Shown here: piece by piece, positions 8,423 through 16,570 of the stretch | Layout: each line of letters begins with the position of its first letter | Numbering within the stretch: the stretch's first letter is position 1 | From: Streptomyces sp. TSRI0281 | GTDB taxonomy: Bacteria > Actinomycetota > Actinomycetes > Streptomycetales > Streptomycetaceae | Assembly (NCBI RefSeq): GCF_001905125.1 | Contig: NZ_LWLE01000023.1 | Coordinates: 465,398 to 529,397, forward strand | Direction of reading: 5' to 3' | Length of the DNA: 64,000 nucleotides | Notes under the pieces: model-generated | What the model saw: the letters and a program-made list of their open reading frames with translations, nothing else | The model's database searches: none | Told to the model about the DNA's origin: nothing | Program-made: the position numbers and the translations under genes

Positions 8423-10822
8423 TTACTTGGTCGACGGACCAACCTTGACGGTCATCGTGGAGCCGCTGAGCGGCTCGCTGACGATCGAGATCCGGGTGTT
8501 GGTGTCAGAAACCTTGACGCTGCCCGTCGGGTTCTCCTCGTACCAGTACGTCCCCTTGCGGTCGTCGAAGACCGGGACGCCCAGCGACGGCTTGATCCGC
8601 AGCGGCACGTCGGCGTTGTGCAGCGTGAAGCCCTGGTTCGGCCACCAGCTGAACGGCGCGTCGAACGGCTGGATCTTGTTGCGCAGGACCGTGCCGTCCT
8701 TCCACGTCAGCGGCTTGGCGTGCGAGTCGACCGGCAGGATCAGACCCTGGCCCGGGTGGACGGAGGTGTTGTTGTCCTTCTGGGAGGTGTCCCAGAGCCA
8801 CACCATCAGACCGTTCTGGTAGGCGTAGTGCTCCACCCAGTCCGGACGCGACTTCGAGAAGCCGAAGTTGTACGGGCCGACCTTGAGGGTCTTGTCGTAC
8901 GACACGTACTGGCGGTTCTCGGCGATGTAGTACTGCGGGTAGTCGTTGGTGAACGACTCACCGATCCGCGAGAAGCCCTTGGCGGTCCAGCCGTTGTCGT
9001 CGGCCTCGGCGTTGTCCGAGAACAGCGCGGCACCGTCGGCGGTGATCGTGAGGGCGTCGGCGGTGAAGCCCTTGCCGCCCGCGCCGCCGTCCGTCTGGTA
9101 GCGGAAGCGGAGGTCGATCTTCTTGCCCGCGTAGGCGTTCAGCGGGAAGGAGAGCTTCTTGACGGCGCCGGAGACGCCGGTCAGGGCCGGCTTGTCGCTG
9201 GCGTCGCGCGGGAGCGCCTTGCCGTCGGCGGTGCCGTCGAGCGCGGTCCAGCTGGTGCCGCCGTTGTCCGACACCTCGGTGTAGAGGTAGTCGTAGTCGG
9301 CCTCGATGTCGTACCAGCCCGAAAGGTCCAGCGACGCGGCGGACTTGCCGGTCAGGTCGACCGAGCGGGTCAGGGTGTTCGCCAGGTTGTCACCCATGTC
9401 GCTCCACCACTGCTTCGAGCCCTCGGCGGGCTTGGTGACAGTCGTGGTGACGGCCTTCTCGGGCAGCTCGACGACGAGCGCCTGCTTGTTCTTGGTGTTG
9501 TACTCCGAGACGCCCAGCTTGTGGGTCGACTTCGTACCGGCCTTGGCCTTGTCGTAGTCGAGCCAGCCCAGCTGGAGCTTGTCCCACGAGGTCATGTCGC
9601 CCGGCAGGTTGCCGATCTCGCCGGTACCGGTGCCGAGCCAGGAGCCCGCCGACATCAGGGACCAGAAGCCGACCGAGTTCTCGCCGTTGTTGGTGGTGTC
9701 GTAGAGGTCCGGCAGACCGAGGTCGTGGGCGTACTCGTGGGCGAAGACGCCCAGGCCGCCGTTCTCGGGCTGCGCGGTGTAGTCACCGACCCAGATGCCC
9801 GTGTCGCCGACCTCGGCGCCACCGGCCTTGTTGCCCGCCGGGCCCGTCGCTCCGGCGTTGGTGCCGTAGGCGTACCAGCGGTGCGCCCAGATGGCGTTGG
9901 TGCCCTCGGCGCCGCCGCCCGCGGACTCGTCCTCACCGGCGTGGACCAGCTGGAAGTGGTCGATGTAGCCGTCGGACTCGTTGAAGTTGCCGTCACCGTC
10001 GAAGTCGTAACGGTCCCACTGGTCGTACTCCGCCAGGTCGGCCTTGATCTGCTCCAGGGTGCGGCCCTTGGCCTTCTGGTCGGCGACCCAGGCGTTGACG
10101 CCGTCGCGGACGGTGTCCCAGACGTTGGCGCAGTTGCTCGCACCGCAGTAGTTGGAGCCGTAGCGGGCCTCGTTGTACGGGACCTTCACCCAGTCCGAGA
10201 CCTCGCCGTCGACCGAGTAGCGCCCGGAGGAGGTCTTCTCGTAGTAGGTCTTGAGCGAGTTGACGCCCTTGCCCTCACCGAAGTAGAGCTCCTGGAAGTG
10301 CTCCTGGTTGTAGTCGGCCTTCCAGGCGGTGCTGTTGTCCTTCGCCGGGTCCGGCTTGGCTATCTTGTTGTGCGCCGGGCCGGGCTTGCCGCCGTACTTC
10401 GGGACGGGCGGCTTGGGGCCGTCGCCGTCCGGGTCGACCATGGTCGTGTTGTCGACCTTGTCGCCGAACTCCACCAGGATGGTGAAGATCTTGTCGGTCT
10501 TCTCGCGGCCGAGCTCGACGTACTTGTTCTTGCCGAGCTTGACGACCTTGGAGCCGCCTCGGGTCGACACCTTCTTGTCGCCGGAGAGTACCTGCTCCAG
10601 CGCGGCCTGACGCTGAGCGTCCTGCTTCTCGCTGAAGGGGCCTTCCAGGTTGTGCTCCTGCCCCTTCGCCGACCCCGGATCGCGGCGGTCGACGATGGAT
10701 GCGCCCGAACCTGACGTCTTGTCATCTGCCTGGGCCGTGGCGAAGGCCGACGCGGTCGCGGCCGTCGCAGCCATGGCCACGACAACAGCGGTGGCGCGAA
10801 GCGCCCGTCTCTTAGTGCTCAC
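8423..10822 (-). CDS. Secreted M6-family metalloprotease (immune inhibitor A type)
   Basis: This 799-residue protein has a Sec signal peptide (RRALRATAVVVAMAATAATASAFA) and a propeptide, then the M6 catalytic domain with the zinc motif HEYAHDLGLPDLYD (about residues 358-371). Further on come ENSVGFWSLMSAGSWLG and a beta-rich C-terminal half that includes a galactose-binding/MAM-like stretch (LDLSGWYDIEADYDYLYTEVSDNGG). Length fits the immune inhibitor A group. Such enzymes degrade extracellular proteins; in Streptomyces they are usually developmental or nutritional exoproteases. It is monocistronic with its own hairpin terminator. Confidence 0.92.
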   Translation of the reverse strand: MSTKRRALRATAVVVAMAATAATASAFATAQADDKTSGSGASIVDRRDPGSAKGQEHNLEGPFSEKQDAQRQAALEQVLSGDKKVSTRGGSKVVKLGKNKYVELGREKTDKIFTILVEFGDKVDNTTMVDPDGDGPKPPVPKYGGKPGPAHNKIAKPDPAKDNSTAWKADYNQEHFQELYFGEGKGVNSLKTYYEKTSSGRYSVDGEVSDWVKVPYNEARYGSNYCGASNCANVWDTVRDGVNAWVADQKAKGRTLEQIKADLAEYDQWDRYDFDGDGNFNESDGYIDHFQLVHAGEDESAGGGAEGTNAIWAHRWYAYGTNAGATGPAGNKAGGAEVGDTGIWVGDYTAQPENGGLGVFAHEYAHDLGLPDLYDTTNNGENSVGFWSLMSAGSWLGTGTGEIGNLPGDMTSWDKLQLGWLDYDKAKAGTKSTHKLGVSEYNTKNKQALVVELPEKAVTTTVTKPAEGSKQWWSDMGDNLANTLTRSVDLTGKSAASLDLSGWYDIEADYDYLYTEVSDNGGTSWTALDGTADGKALPRDASDKPALTGVSGAVKKLSFPLNAYAGKKIDLRFRYQTDGGAGGKGFTADALTITADGAALFSDNAEADDNGWTAKGFSRIGESFTNDYPQYYIAENRQYVSYDKTLKVGPYNFGFSKSRPDWVEHYAYQNGLMVWLWDTSQKDNNTSVHPGQGLILPVDSHAKPLTWKDGTVLRNKIQPFDAPFSWWPNQGFTLHNADVPLRIKPSLGVPVFDDRKGTYWYEENPTGSVKVSDTNTRISIVSEPLSGSTMTVKVGPSTK

Positions 10823-11216
10823 TTGATGCAGTCCTCCCCGGCGTCCGCGACCGCGGCCAAGGGGGGTGAAGAAGGGCCGCGCGCGTTCAACGCGTCACAA
10901 GTGACGACATTTGATCGGAGTTACGAGAGAAAAGACAGACCTTGACTTGAACAGACCAAGTGCACTATGCAGGAGCGCCTTTCCGGTATCCGGACGATTT
11001 CGCACCTCAACGGGCGCGCCGACCTGTCCGGTTGGCGGGGCGCGTGACTCCGTGCGCCCCCTGTGCACCGACACCGCGGCTTAGGCCGTGCTTACTACCG
11101 GCCCGGCTCGGGCATCCACCGTCGTAGAGTCGCTTGACCGGACGACCGTGCGACCGTGCCGGGCGATTCCGTATTCAGCGACCGCCCCATCCGATGTCCC
11201 TAGGACGGATACCGCC
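10823..11216. promoter_or_regulatory. Divergent promoter region, protease and small membrane protein
   Basis: This 394-bp stretch has no credible gene. It contains an inverted repeat GTCAC-AA-GTGAC (10894-10905) close to the protease start and a relatively AT-rich segment (about 10905-10970) that includes TTGACT at 10942-10947 on the plus strand, so promoters in both directions are plausible. Nothing else stands out. Confidence 0.4.
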
Positions 11217-11528
11217 ATGCCGCGTCCGACTGCCGCACAGCTTGTCTACGGTTCGGTCACCGTCGTCTTCACTGCCCTCGCCATGCTGCTGCTGTCCCGG
11301 ACGGGCACGGACCTCGGCGTGGCCGTCGTCTGTGCCGCCGCGCTCGCGCTCGGTCTGCTGGTGGCGGTGACCGTACCCGCCCCGCAGCGCGGGAAAACGG
11401 TGCGGGGGGCACGGACGGCGGAGGCTCGCGCCGCCGCCCGTACGCAACAGGCCCTGGAGGAGATCGGCGCGAGGATTCCCGCGGCCCACTCCTCCGAGAG
11501 CGCGGGACAGCACTCGCTGCGCCGCTGA
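11217..11528 (+). CDS. Small membrane protein, two helices, 103 aa
   Basis: The product begins MPRPTAAQLVYG and has two adjacent hydrophobic helices (about residues 9-27 and 33-52), then a basic, Ala/Arg-rich cytoplasmic-looking tail. The ATG at 11217 is preceded by AGGACGG at a good distance; longer upstream extensions lack coding character. I do not recognise a functional family. It is divergent from the M6 protease and convergent with the RDD gene. Confidence 0.75.
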   Translation: MPRPTAAQLVYGSVTVVFTALAMLLLSRTGTDLGVAVVCAAALALGLLVAVTVPAPQRGKTVRGARTAEARAAARTQQALEEIGARIPAAHSSESAGQHSLRR

Positions 11529-11591
11529 GCCACCGCCGACCACCGCTGACCACCGCCGACCGCCCGCATCCGCATCCGAGGCTGTGCCCTG

Positions 11592-12257
11592 TCACGGGAC
11601 ACTGACGACCACGGTCTTCGCCGCCTTGTCCTGGAGCCCCTGCCGGTAGGGCTTGTCGGTGAACATCAGCACGATGTTGATCAGCCACCACAGACACGGG
11701 CAGCACAGCAGCGCCGGGAGCCACAGCACCACGGCCCGCATCAGTGCCGAGCTGGTGTCCGGCACCCGCCCGTCGTTGAGCATCGCGACGCGCAGTTTGA
11801 GCAGCCGTTTGCCGAGGGTCCGGCCGTCCTTATGGGTGAAGTACGTGTCGTACGCGACGTAGACCACCAGCCCGATGAGCGACCACACCAGCTGATGCCC
11901 GCTGTACGAGTTGCTGACGGCGTCACCGAATCCGTCGTCGCCGTTGTCCGACGTGACGTCGATCGCGCCGCCCCAGGGCAGCGAGATCAGATACAGCGGG
12001 ATCGAGATGATGAGGAAGTCGATCAGCCGCGCCACGATCCGCTTGCCCGGCTGGGCGAGCGGCGGCATCCCGGCCAGCGGATCCACCCCGCCGAATCCGC
12101 CGCCGTAGCCTCCCGGGTCGTACGGCGGTGGCGGGGGCGGCGGGGGCGCGCTGCCGTACGGCGAACCCGCTGACGGCGGCGGGGGCTCCTGCGGCTTCTT
12201 GAGGAACGGATCGTCGTCCTCGGGCGGCTGGCCGGGCGTCGGCTGGTCGTTGCTCAT
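11592..12257 (-). CDS. RDD-family membrane protein
   Basis: The 221-residue protein starts with a 70-residue Pro-rich cytoplasmic tail (PPPPPPPPYDPGGYGGG) and ends with an RDD domain: GKRIVARLIDFLII (the R and D of the family name), further membrane helices and DGRTLGKRLLKLRV. RDD proteins are small integral membrane proteins; some are proposed cation antiporters, but no function can be assigned here. A second, larger RDD gene follows about 250 bp upstream on the same strand. Confidence 0.87.
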   Translation of the reverse strand: MSNDQPTPGQPPEDDDPFLKKPQEPPPPSAGSPYGSAPPPPPPPPYDPGGYGGGFGGVDPLAGMPPLAQPGKRIVARLIDFLIISIPLYLISLPWGGAIDVTSDNGDDGFGDAVSNSYSGHQLVWSLIGLVVYVAYDTYFTHKDGRTLGKRLLKLRVAMLNDGRVPDTSSALMRAVVLWLPALLCCPCLWWLINIVLMFTDKPYRQGLQDKAAKTVVVSVP

Positions 12258-12355
12258 GGGGGCAGTGCACCCCGGCCCACCGGCGCCCGCAACGGCTCAG
12301 GTGCGTTCGGGGGACGGGGCGTCAGCCCACGAGCCTAAGGGCGACTGTTCGGTTC

Positions 12356-12465
12356 GGCTCGTCCGGTTCGGACGGTCAGCGCGCTCGGCCGGTCCGGTGC
12401 GGACGGTCAGCGCGCTCGGCCGGTCCGGTGCGGACGGTCAGCGCGCTCGACCGGTCAGCCGCCCA
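12356..12465. repeat. 31-bp tandem repeat, about three copies
   Basis: A unit starting GACGGTCAGCGCGCTCGGCC recurs at 12371, 12402 and 12433, exactly 31 bases apart. It lies between the two RDD genes, beyond the stop of the longer one (12516), and codes for nothing visible. Confidence 0.85.
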
Positions 12466-12515
12466 GCCGGTTCGGCCCACTCAGCCCGGCCGGCGCCCTC
12501 AGCCCGGCGGCCCGC

Positions 12516-14231
12516 TCAGCCCGCCACGAAGGTGCGGGCCGCCTTGTCGTGCCAGCACTGGCGCCAGGGGCGGTCGATCAGGCACCACAGCACATTGACC
12601 ACGCCGATCACCAGGATGCCCAGCACCCCGTAGACCAGCCAGCGGCGCAGGGCCGCGCCCATCGTGGGTGCGTCGTGGGACTCGATGTCGCGCACGTCGA
12701 GCCCGAGGAGCTTCTTGCCGAGCGTACGGCCCCATTTGGCGGTGGGCAGCGCCTCCAGGACGAACCCGAGCACCAGGAACGCGCCGAGCACGGCCCCGAA
12801 CAGCCCGGACGTGGTGCCGTCCACGAGCCAGACGGTGACCGTCTCGCCGGACTGCTTCGCCGCGGTGATCTTCCCGTCGATGTGGTCCAACGCCCGGCTG
12901 ACCAACGGGAAGCTCACGGCACCGACGACCGCGCCGAGTACGAGGGTGTCGAGCAGCCGGGCGGCGAACCGCTTGCCGAGCCCGGCGGGCCTGGCCGACG
13001 TCTGCGCCCTGGCGAGCTGCTGGAAGGGGTCGTCGACCGGGGGCTTCCAGGGCACGACGGGCTGATCGGCCCCGGCGGGACCCTGCTGCTGGGCCGGCAT
13101 CTGCTGAGCCGACATCTGCTGGTGCGACTGCGGCGGGAGCTGATGCTGCGGCGGAAGCTGCGTCTGTTGCTGCTGCGCCTGCTGCGGCTGCTGTGGCTGC
13201 ACCTGGTGTTGTTGCTGCTGTTGCAGCTCGGGCTGGGCCGGTTGGTGGGACTGCTGCGCCCAGGGGGTCGGGGCGACGGGCGCGGGGGCGTTCTGTCCGG
13301 GCACCTGGACCGGGCCCTGGGTGGCCGCAGGGACCTGCGCGGACGGCAACACGTGTGTCGGCGCCAGGGCGTGGGGCTGGGGCTGGGGCTGGGGCTGGGG
13401 CTGGGCAGGCTGTGGAGCGTACGGCGCCTGTGGGGTCTGCGGAATCCGGGGCGGACGCGGGGTCTGTGGTGCCTGTGACGCCTGCGGACCCTGGGGCCCC
13501 TGTGGCGTGGTGCCCGGTGCGAGCGCACGGATCGTCAGCGTGCCGTCGCCGGCCGCAGGTCCCGCGTCGCGCGGACGCGGTGTGCGGGCTTCACCGCCCG
13601 GCCCCACGGCGCGGATCGTGACCGTACCGTCGGTCGGCGGACGGTCCCCGTCGCCGCGACGGCCACCGGTGTCACCGCTCTCCCGTGTCGCCGGCAGGGC
13701 ACCGCGCGTCGGGTCCGGCGCGCCGGGCGTGCGCGGGTCCACCGGAGCAGGAACAGGAGCAGGGGCCGGGACCGGAGCCGCAGCCGCAGCGGGAGCGGGC
13801 GTGGTCGGCTGCCCGGACACCGCTTCCGGCCCGCCCCAGGAGACGCGCCGGTCGCGCTCGCCGCCGAAGCCGGTCTGCCGTGAGGTGTCGGCCTGCCAGA
13901 CGGAAGCGGGTTCCGGCTCCGGACGGCTGCCGCCGCCCTGCCCCTGCTCGCCCGGTCCACCCGGCTCGCTCGCCTCGTCGACCTCGTCGAAGAAGATCGG
14001 GCCGGTCTCCTCCACCGGGGCGGCGGACGCGGTGGCCGGCGGCGGGGCGGCCGCCCCGCCCGAGGGCTGCGGCACGGGCGCGGCCCCGCCCTGCTGGGGC
14101 GCGGGCCGACTCGTACCGGGAACCCACGACGCGCCGTTCCAGTAGCGGACGTATCCGGGAATGGAGGGGTCGGGGTAGTAGCCCTCGTGGGGGCTGTCGT
14201 CACCGGGTGCCGGGGTTGGGGCGCTCATCAC
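12516..14231 (-). CDS. DUF2510-RDD membrane protein with Pro/Gln-rich linker
   Basis: The 571-residue protein has three parts. Residues about 15-45 form a DUF2510 domain (GYYPDPSIPGYVRYWNGASW). Residues about 50-410 are disordered and rich in Pro, Gln, Ala and Gly, with runs such as QPQPQPQPQP and long Gln-rich stretches. Residues about 420-571 are an RDD membrane domain (GLGKRFAARLLDTLVLGAVVG, then GRTLGKKLLGLDV and WRQCWHDKAARTFV). The start is the GTG at 14231 or the ATG at 14228. Its pairing with a shorter RDD protein suggests duplication; function is unknown. Confidence 0.85.
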   Translation of the reverse strand: MMSAPTPAPGDDSPHEGYYPDPSIPGYVRYWNGASWVPGTSRPAPQQGGAAPVPQPSGGAAAPPPATASAAPVEETGPIFFDEVDEASEPGGPGEQGQGGGSRPEPEPASVWQADTSRQTGFGGERDRRVSWGGPEAVSGQPTTPAPAAAAAPVPAPAPVPAPVDPRTPGAPDPTRGALPATRESGDTGGRRGDGDRPPTDGTVTIRAVGPGGEARTPRPRDAGPAAGDGTLTIRALAPGTTPQGPQGPQASQAPQTPRPPRIPQTPQAPYAPQPAQPQPQPQPQPHALAPTHVLPSAQVPAATQGPVQVPGQNAPAPVAPTPWAQQSHQPAQPELQQQQQHQVQPQQPQQAQQQQTQLPPQHQLPPQSHQQMSAQQMPAQQQGPAGADQPVVPWKPPVDDPFQQLARAQTSARPAGLGKRFAARLLDTLVLGAVVGAVSFPLVSRALDHIDGKITAAKQSGETVTVWLVDGTTSGLFGAVLGAFLVLGFVLEALPTAKWGRTLGKKLLGLDVRDIESHDAPTMGAALRRWLVYGVLGILVIGVVNVLWCLIDRPWRQCWHDKAARTFVAG

Positions 14232-14476
14232 CGTGGTCCCGTATCTCTTCGAGGCCTCAGGCCGTCCGGCACAGAGAAGCGGACGGCCTCAATACAAGGG
14301 TCCACATCTATCAGACGCCCGCGTGTCCACGGGCCGGTCCCGCCGTTTGGGACCACTTTCCACGCCGTCCGAAGTTTTTTTGAAAAGTCGCGTAATGGAT
14401 GGCGAGGAGGGCGCTCTCTCCTTGTGCGGGCCGGTCATGGGACCGGTCCACAAGCACCGGAAGGTCGTGCACTGAC

Positions 14477-14959
14477 ATGCTGAACGTCGTGGAACGCGAG
14501 CTGGAACTGAAGCTGGTCCTGTCGCCCGAGCGCTCCATCCCCGTACCCGCCCGGCTGGTGTACCGCGCCGATGACCCGTACGCCGTGCACATCGCCTTCC
14601 ACATCGGCTCCGACTCCCCCGTGCACTGGACGTTCGCCCGGGAGTTGCTGGTGGAAGGGGTGTTCCGGCCGTGCGGGCACGGGGACGTACGGATCTGGCC
14701 GACCAAGATCGACGACCGCAACGTCATCTTCGTCGCCCTGACCTCGCCCGACGGCAACGCCCTGCTGGAGGTGCCGTCCGCCGCCGTGGCCGCGTGGGTG
14801 GAGCGGACGCTGCGGGTGGTGCCGCCCGGGACGGAGAGTGAGCGGCTCGGCATCGACGACGCGCTCGCCGAGCTGCTGGCACCGCTGCCGGCCGACGACC
14901 TGTGGCTGAGCGACCCGTGGCCGTCGGACGAGTCCCCGTCGCAGGACGGTGAGGCGTGA
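14477..14959 (+). CDS. ssgG: SsgA-family sporulation/cell-division protein, probable SsgG
   Basis: The 160-residue protein is a complete SsgA-like (SALP) domain: ERELELKLVLSPERSIPVPARLVYRADDPYAVHIAFH, then PVHWTFARELLVEG and FVALTSPDGNALLEVP. SALPs occur only in morphologically complex actinomycetes and steer septum site selection and autolysis during sporulation. Position next to an FAD-linked oxidase and near hpd matches my memory of ssgG (SCO2924) in S. coelicolor, so ssgG is the likely orthologue; other SALPs cannot be excluded without alignment. Start chosen at the ATG beginning the conserved N-terminus, with GGAAGG upstream. Confidence 0.88.
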   Translation: MLNVVERELELKLVLSPERSIPVPARLVYRADDPYAVHIAFHIGSDSPVHWTFARELLVEGVFRPCGHGDVRIWPTKIDDRNVIFVALTSPDGNALLEVPSAAVAAWVERTLRVVPPGTESERLGIDDALAELLAPLPADDLWLSDPWPSDESPSQDGEA

Positions 14960-14997
14960 GGGGCGCGCCTCGCGCGCCGGGCCCGGACGTTTCTGCC

Positions 14998-15120
14998 ACG
15001 GTTTCGGACGAGTACGCCGCGGTTTCGGACGAGTTCGCCAGGGTTTCGGAAGGGTTCGCCGCGGTTTCGGACGAGTTCGCCGGGGTTTCGGAAGGGTTCC
15101 GGGTTTCAGAAGAGCTTGCC
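14998..15120. repeat. 21-bp tandem repeat grown from the end of the oxidase gene
   Basis: GTTTCGGA recurs at 15001, 15022, 15043, 15064 and 15085 (period 21), and a final copy at 15103 includes the stop and last codons of the oxidase gene. The units alternate between ...GACGAGTTCGCC and ...GAAGGGTTCGCC. Confidence 0.85.
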
Positions 15121-16473
15121 GGGGTTGAGGAGGCCGAGCGGGTCGAACGCCGCCTTGATGCCGCGCTGGAGCTCCACGCCGGTCTCGCCCAGTTCCCGGG
15201 CGAGCCACTCCTTCTTCAGGACGCCGACGCCGTGTTCGCCGGTGATGGTGCCGCCCAGTTCGAGGCCGAGCGCCATGATCTCGTCGAAGGACGCGCGGGC
15301 CCGGCGGGACTCGTCGGGGTCCAGGTGGTCGAAGCAGACGGTGGGATGGGTGTTGCCGTCGCCCGCGTGGGCGCAGACGCCGATGGTGAGGTCGAACTTC
15401 TCGGCGATGGCGGCGGTGCCCGCCAGCATCGCGCCGAGCTTCGAGCGCGGTACGCACACGTCGTCGATCATCGTGGCGGATTTGACGGCCTCCAGCGCGG
15501 TGAGCGCCATCCTGCGTGCCTGGAGCAGGAGTTCGGACTCGGCGGCGTCATCGGCGGGGACCACCTCGGTGGCGCCCGCGGCCGTGCACAGGGCGCCGAC
15601 GGCTGCCAGGTCGGACGCCGGGTCGGGAGTGTCGAAGGCGCAGAGCAGCAGCGCCTCGGTGGATTCGGGGAGCCCCATGCCCGCCATCGCGTTGACCGCG
15701 TGGACGGTCGTACGGTCCATCAGTTCGAGGAGTGACGGAGTGTGTCCGCGCTCCATGATCCGGCAGACCGCGTCGCAGGCGGCGGCCGCGGAGGGGAATT
15801 CGGCGGCGAGGACGAGCTGCCGCGGGGGCTGCGGCTTCAGCGCGAGGACGGCCTTGACGACGATCCCCAGGCTGCCCTCGGAGCCGACGAAGAGACGGGT
15901 GAGGTCGTATCCGGCGACTCCCTTGGCCGTGCGGCGGCCGGTGGTCAGGAGCCGCCCGTCGGCGAGGACGACATCGAGACCGAGGACGTACTCGGCGGTG
16001 ACCCCGTACTTCACGCAGCACAGGCCGCCGGACGCGGTGCCGATGTTGCCGCCGATGGTGCACATCTCCCAGCTGGAGGGGTCCGGCGGGTAGTGGAGGC
16101 CGTACTCGTTCACCGCGCGGGTCAGGACGGCGTTGATGACACCCGGCTCGACGACGGCGATCCGGTCGACCGGGCTGATCTCCAGGATCCGGTCCATCTT
16201 CACCAGGGAGAGCACGATGCAGCCCTCGGAGGCGTTGGCCGCGCCGGACAGGCCGGTACGGGCGCCCTGCGGGACGACCGGGACACGCAGCGCGGTGGCG
16301 GTGCGCATGACGTGCTGGACCTGCTCGACCGTGCGCGGCAGCACGACGACGGCCGGGGCACCCGCGTCGCAGAAGCTCGCCATGTCGTGGGCGTAGGAGG
16401 CGGTGACGTCCGGGTCGGTGATCAGTGCCTCGGCGGGCAGGCCCGCGCGCAGCTGTCCGAGGAGATCGCTCAT
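15106..16473 (-). CDS. FAD-linked oxidase, GlcD / D-lactate dehydrogenase type
   Basis: The 455-residue flavoenzyme has the PCMH-type FAD domain: VPVVPQGARTGLSGAA (about residues 60-75), PPDPSSWEMCTIGGNIGTASGG, and GVAGYDLTRLFVGSEGSLGIV. The C-terminal cap contains the family's HAGDGNTHP motif (about residue 370) and GTITGEHGVGVLKK (about residue 417). Such enzymes oxidise 2-hydroxy acids such as glycolate or D-lactate. No iron-sulfur partner gene is adjacent, so it acts as a single polypeptide or its partner is elsewhere. The ATG at 16471-16473 starts the conserved region. Confidence 0.92.
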   Translation of the reverse strand: MSDLLGQLRAGLPAEALITDPDVTASYAHDMASFCDAGAPAVVVLPRTVEQVQHVMRTATALRVPVVPQGARTGLSGAANASEGCIVLSLVKMDRILEISPVDRIAVVEPGVINAVLTRAVNEYGLHYPPDPSSWEMCTIGGNIGTASGGLCCVKYGVTAEYVLGLDVVLADGRLLTTGRRTAKGVAGYDLTRLFVGSEGSLGIVVKAVLALKPQPPRQLVLAAEFPSAAAACDAVCRIMERGHTPSLLELMDRTTVHAVNAMAGMGLPESTEALLLCAFDTPDPASDLAAVGALCTAAGATEVVPADDAAESELLLQARRMALTALEAVKSATMIDDVCVPRSKLGAMLAGTAAIAEKFDLTIGVCAHAGDGNTHPTVCFDHLDPDESRRARASFDEIMALGLELGGTITGEHGVGVLKKEWLARELGETGVELQRGIKAAFDPLGLLNPGKLF

Positions 16474-16570
16474 GATCCAAGACTGGCACCCGGGGCCAAT
16501 GGTGTGAACCCGTCTGCGACGGCGTTCCCAAGGAGCGGTGTGCTCTTCGTACTGACGCAGAGTGATCGCC

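Noticed and set aside
8402..10714. Long open plus-strand frame (770 codons)
   Set aside because: It is antisense to the M6 protease, whose zinc motif, signal peptide and terminator are clear; long antisense frames are expected at this GC.
12516..14231. Secreted Gln-rich adhesin
   Set aside because: The Pro/Gln-rich part is flanked by DUF2510 and RDD membrane domains without a signal peptide, so it is a cytoplasmic linker.
14956..15735. Plus-strand frame with heptad-like VSDEFAG repeats
   Set aside because: The repeats come from the 21-bp array and the rest is antisense to the FAD-linked oxidase; no ribosome-binding site is seen.
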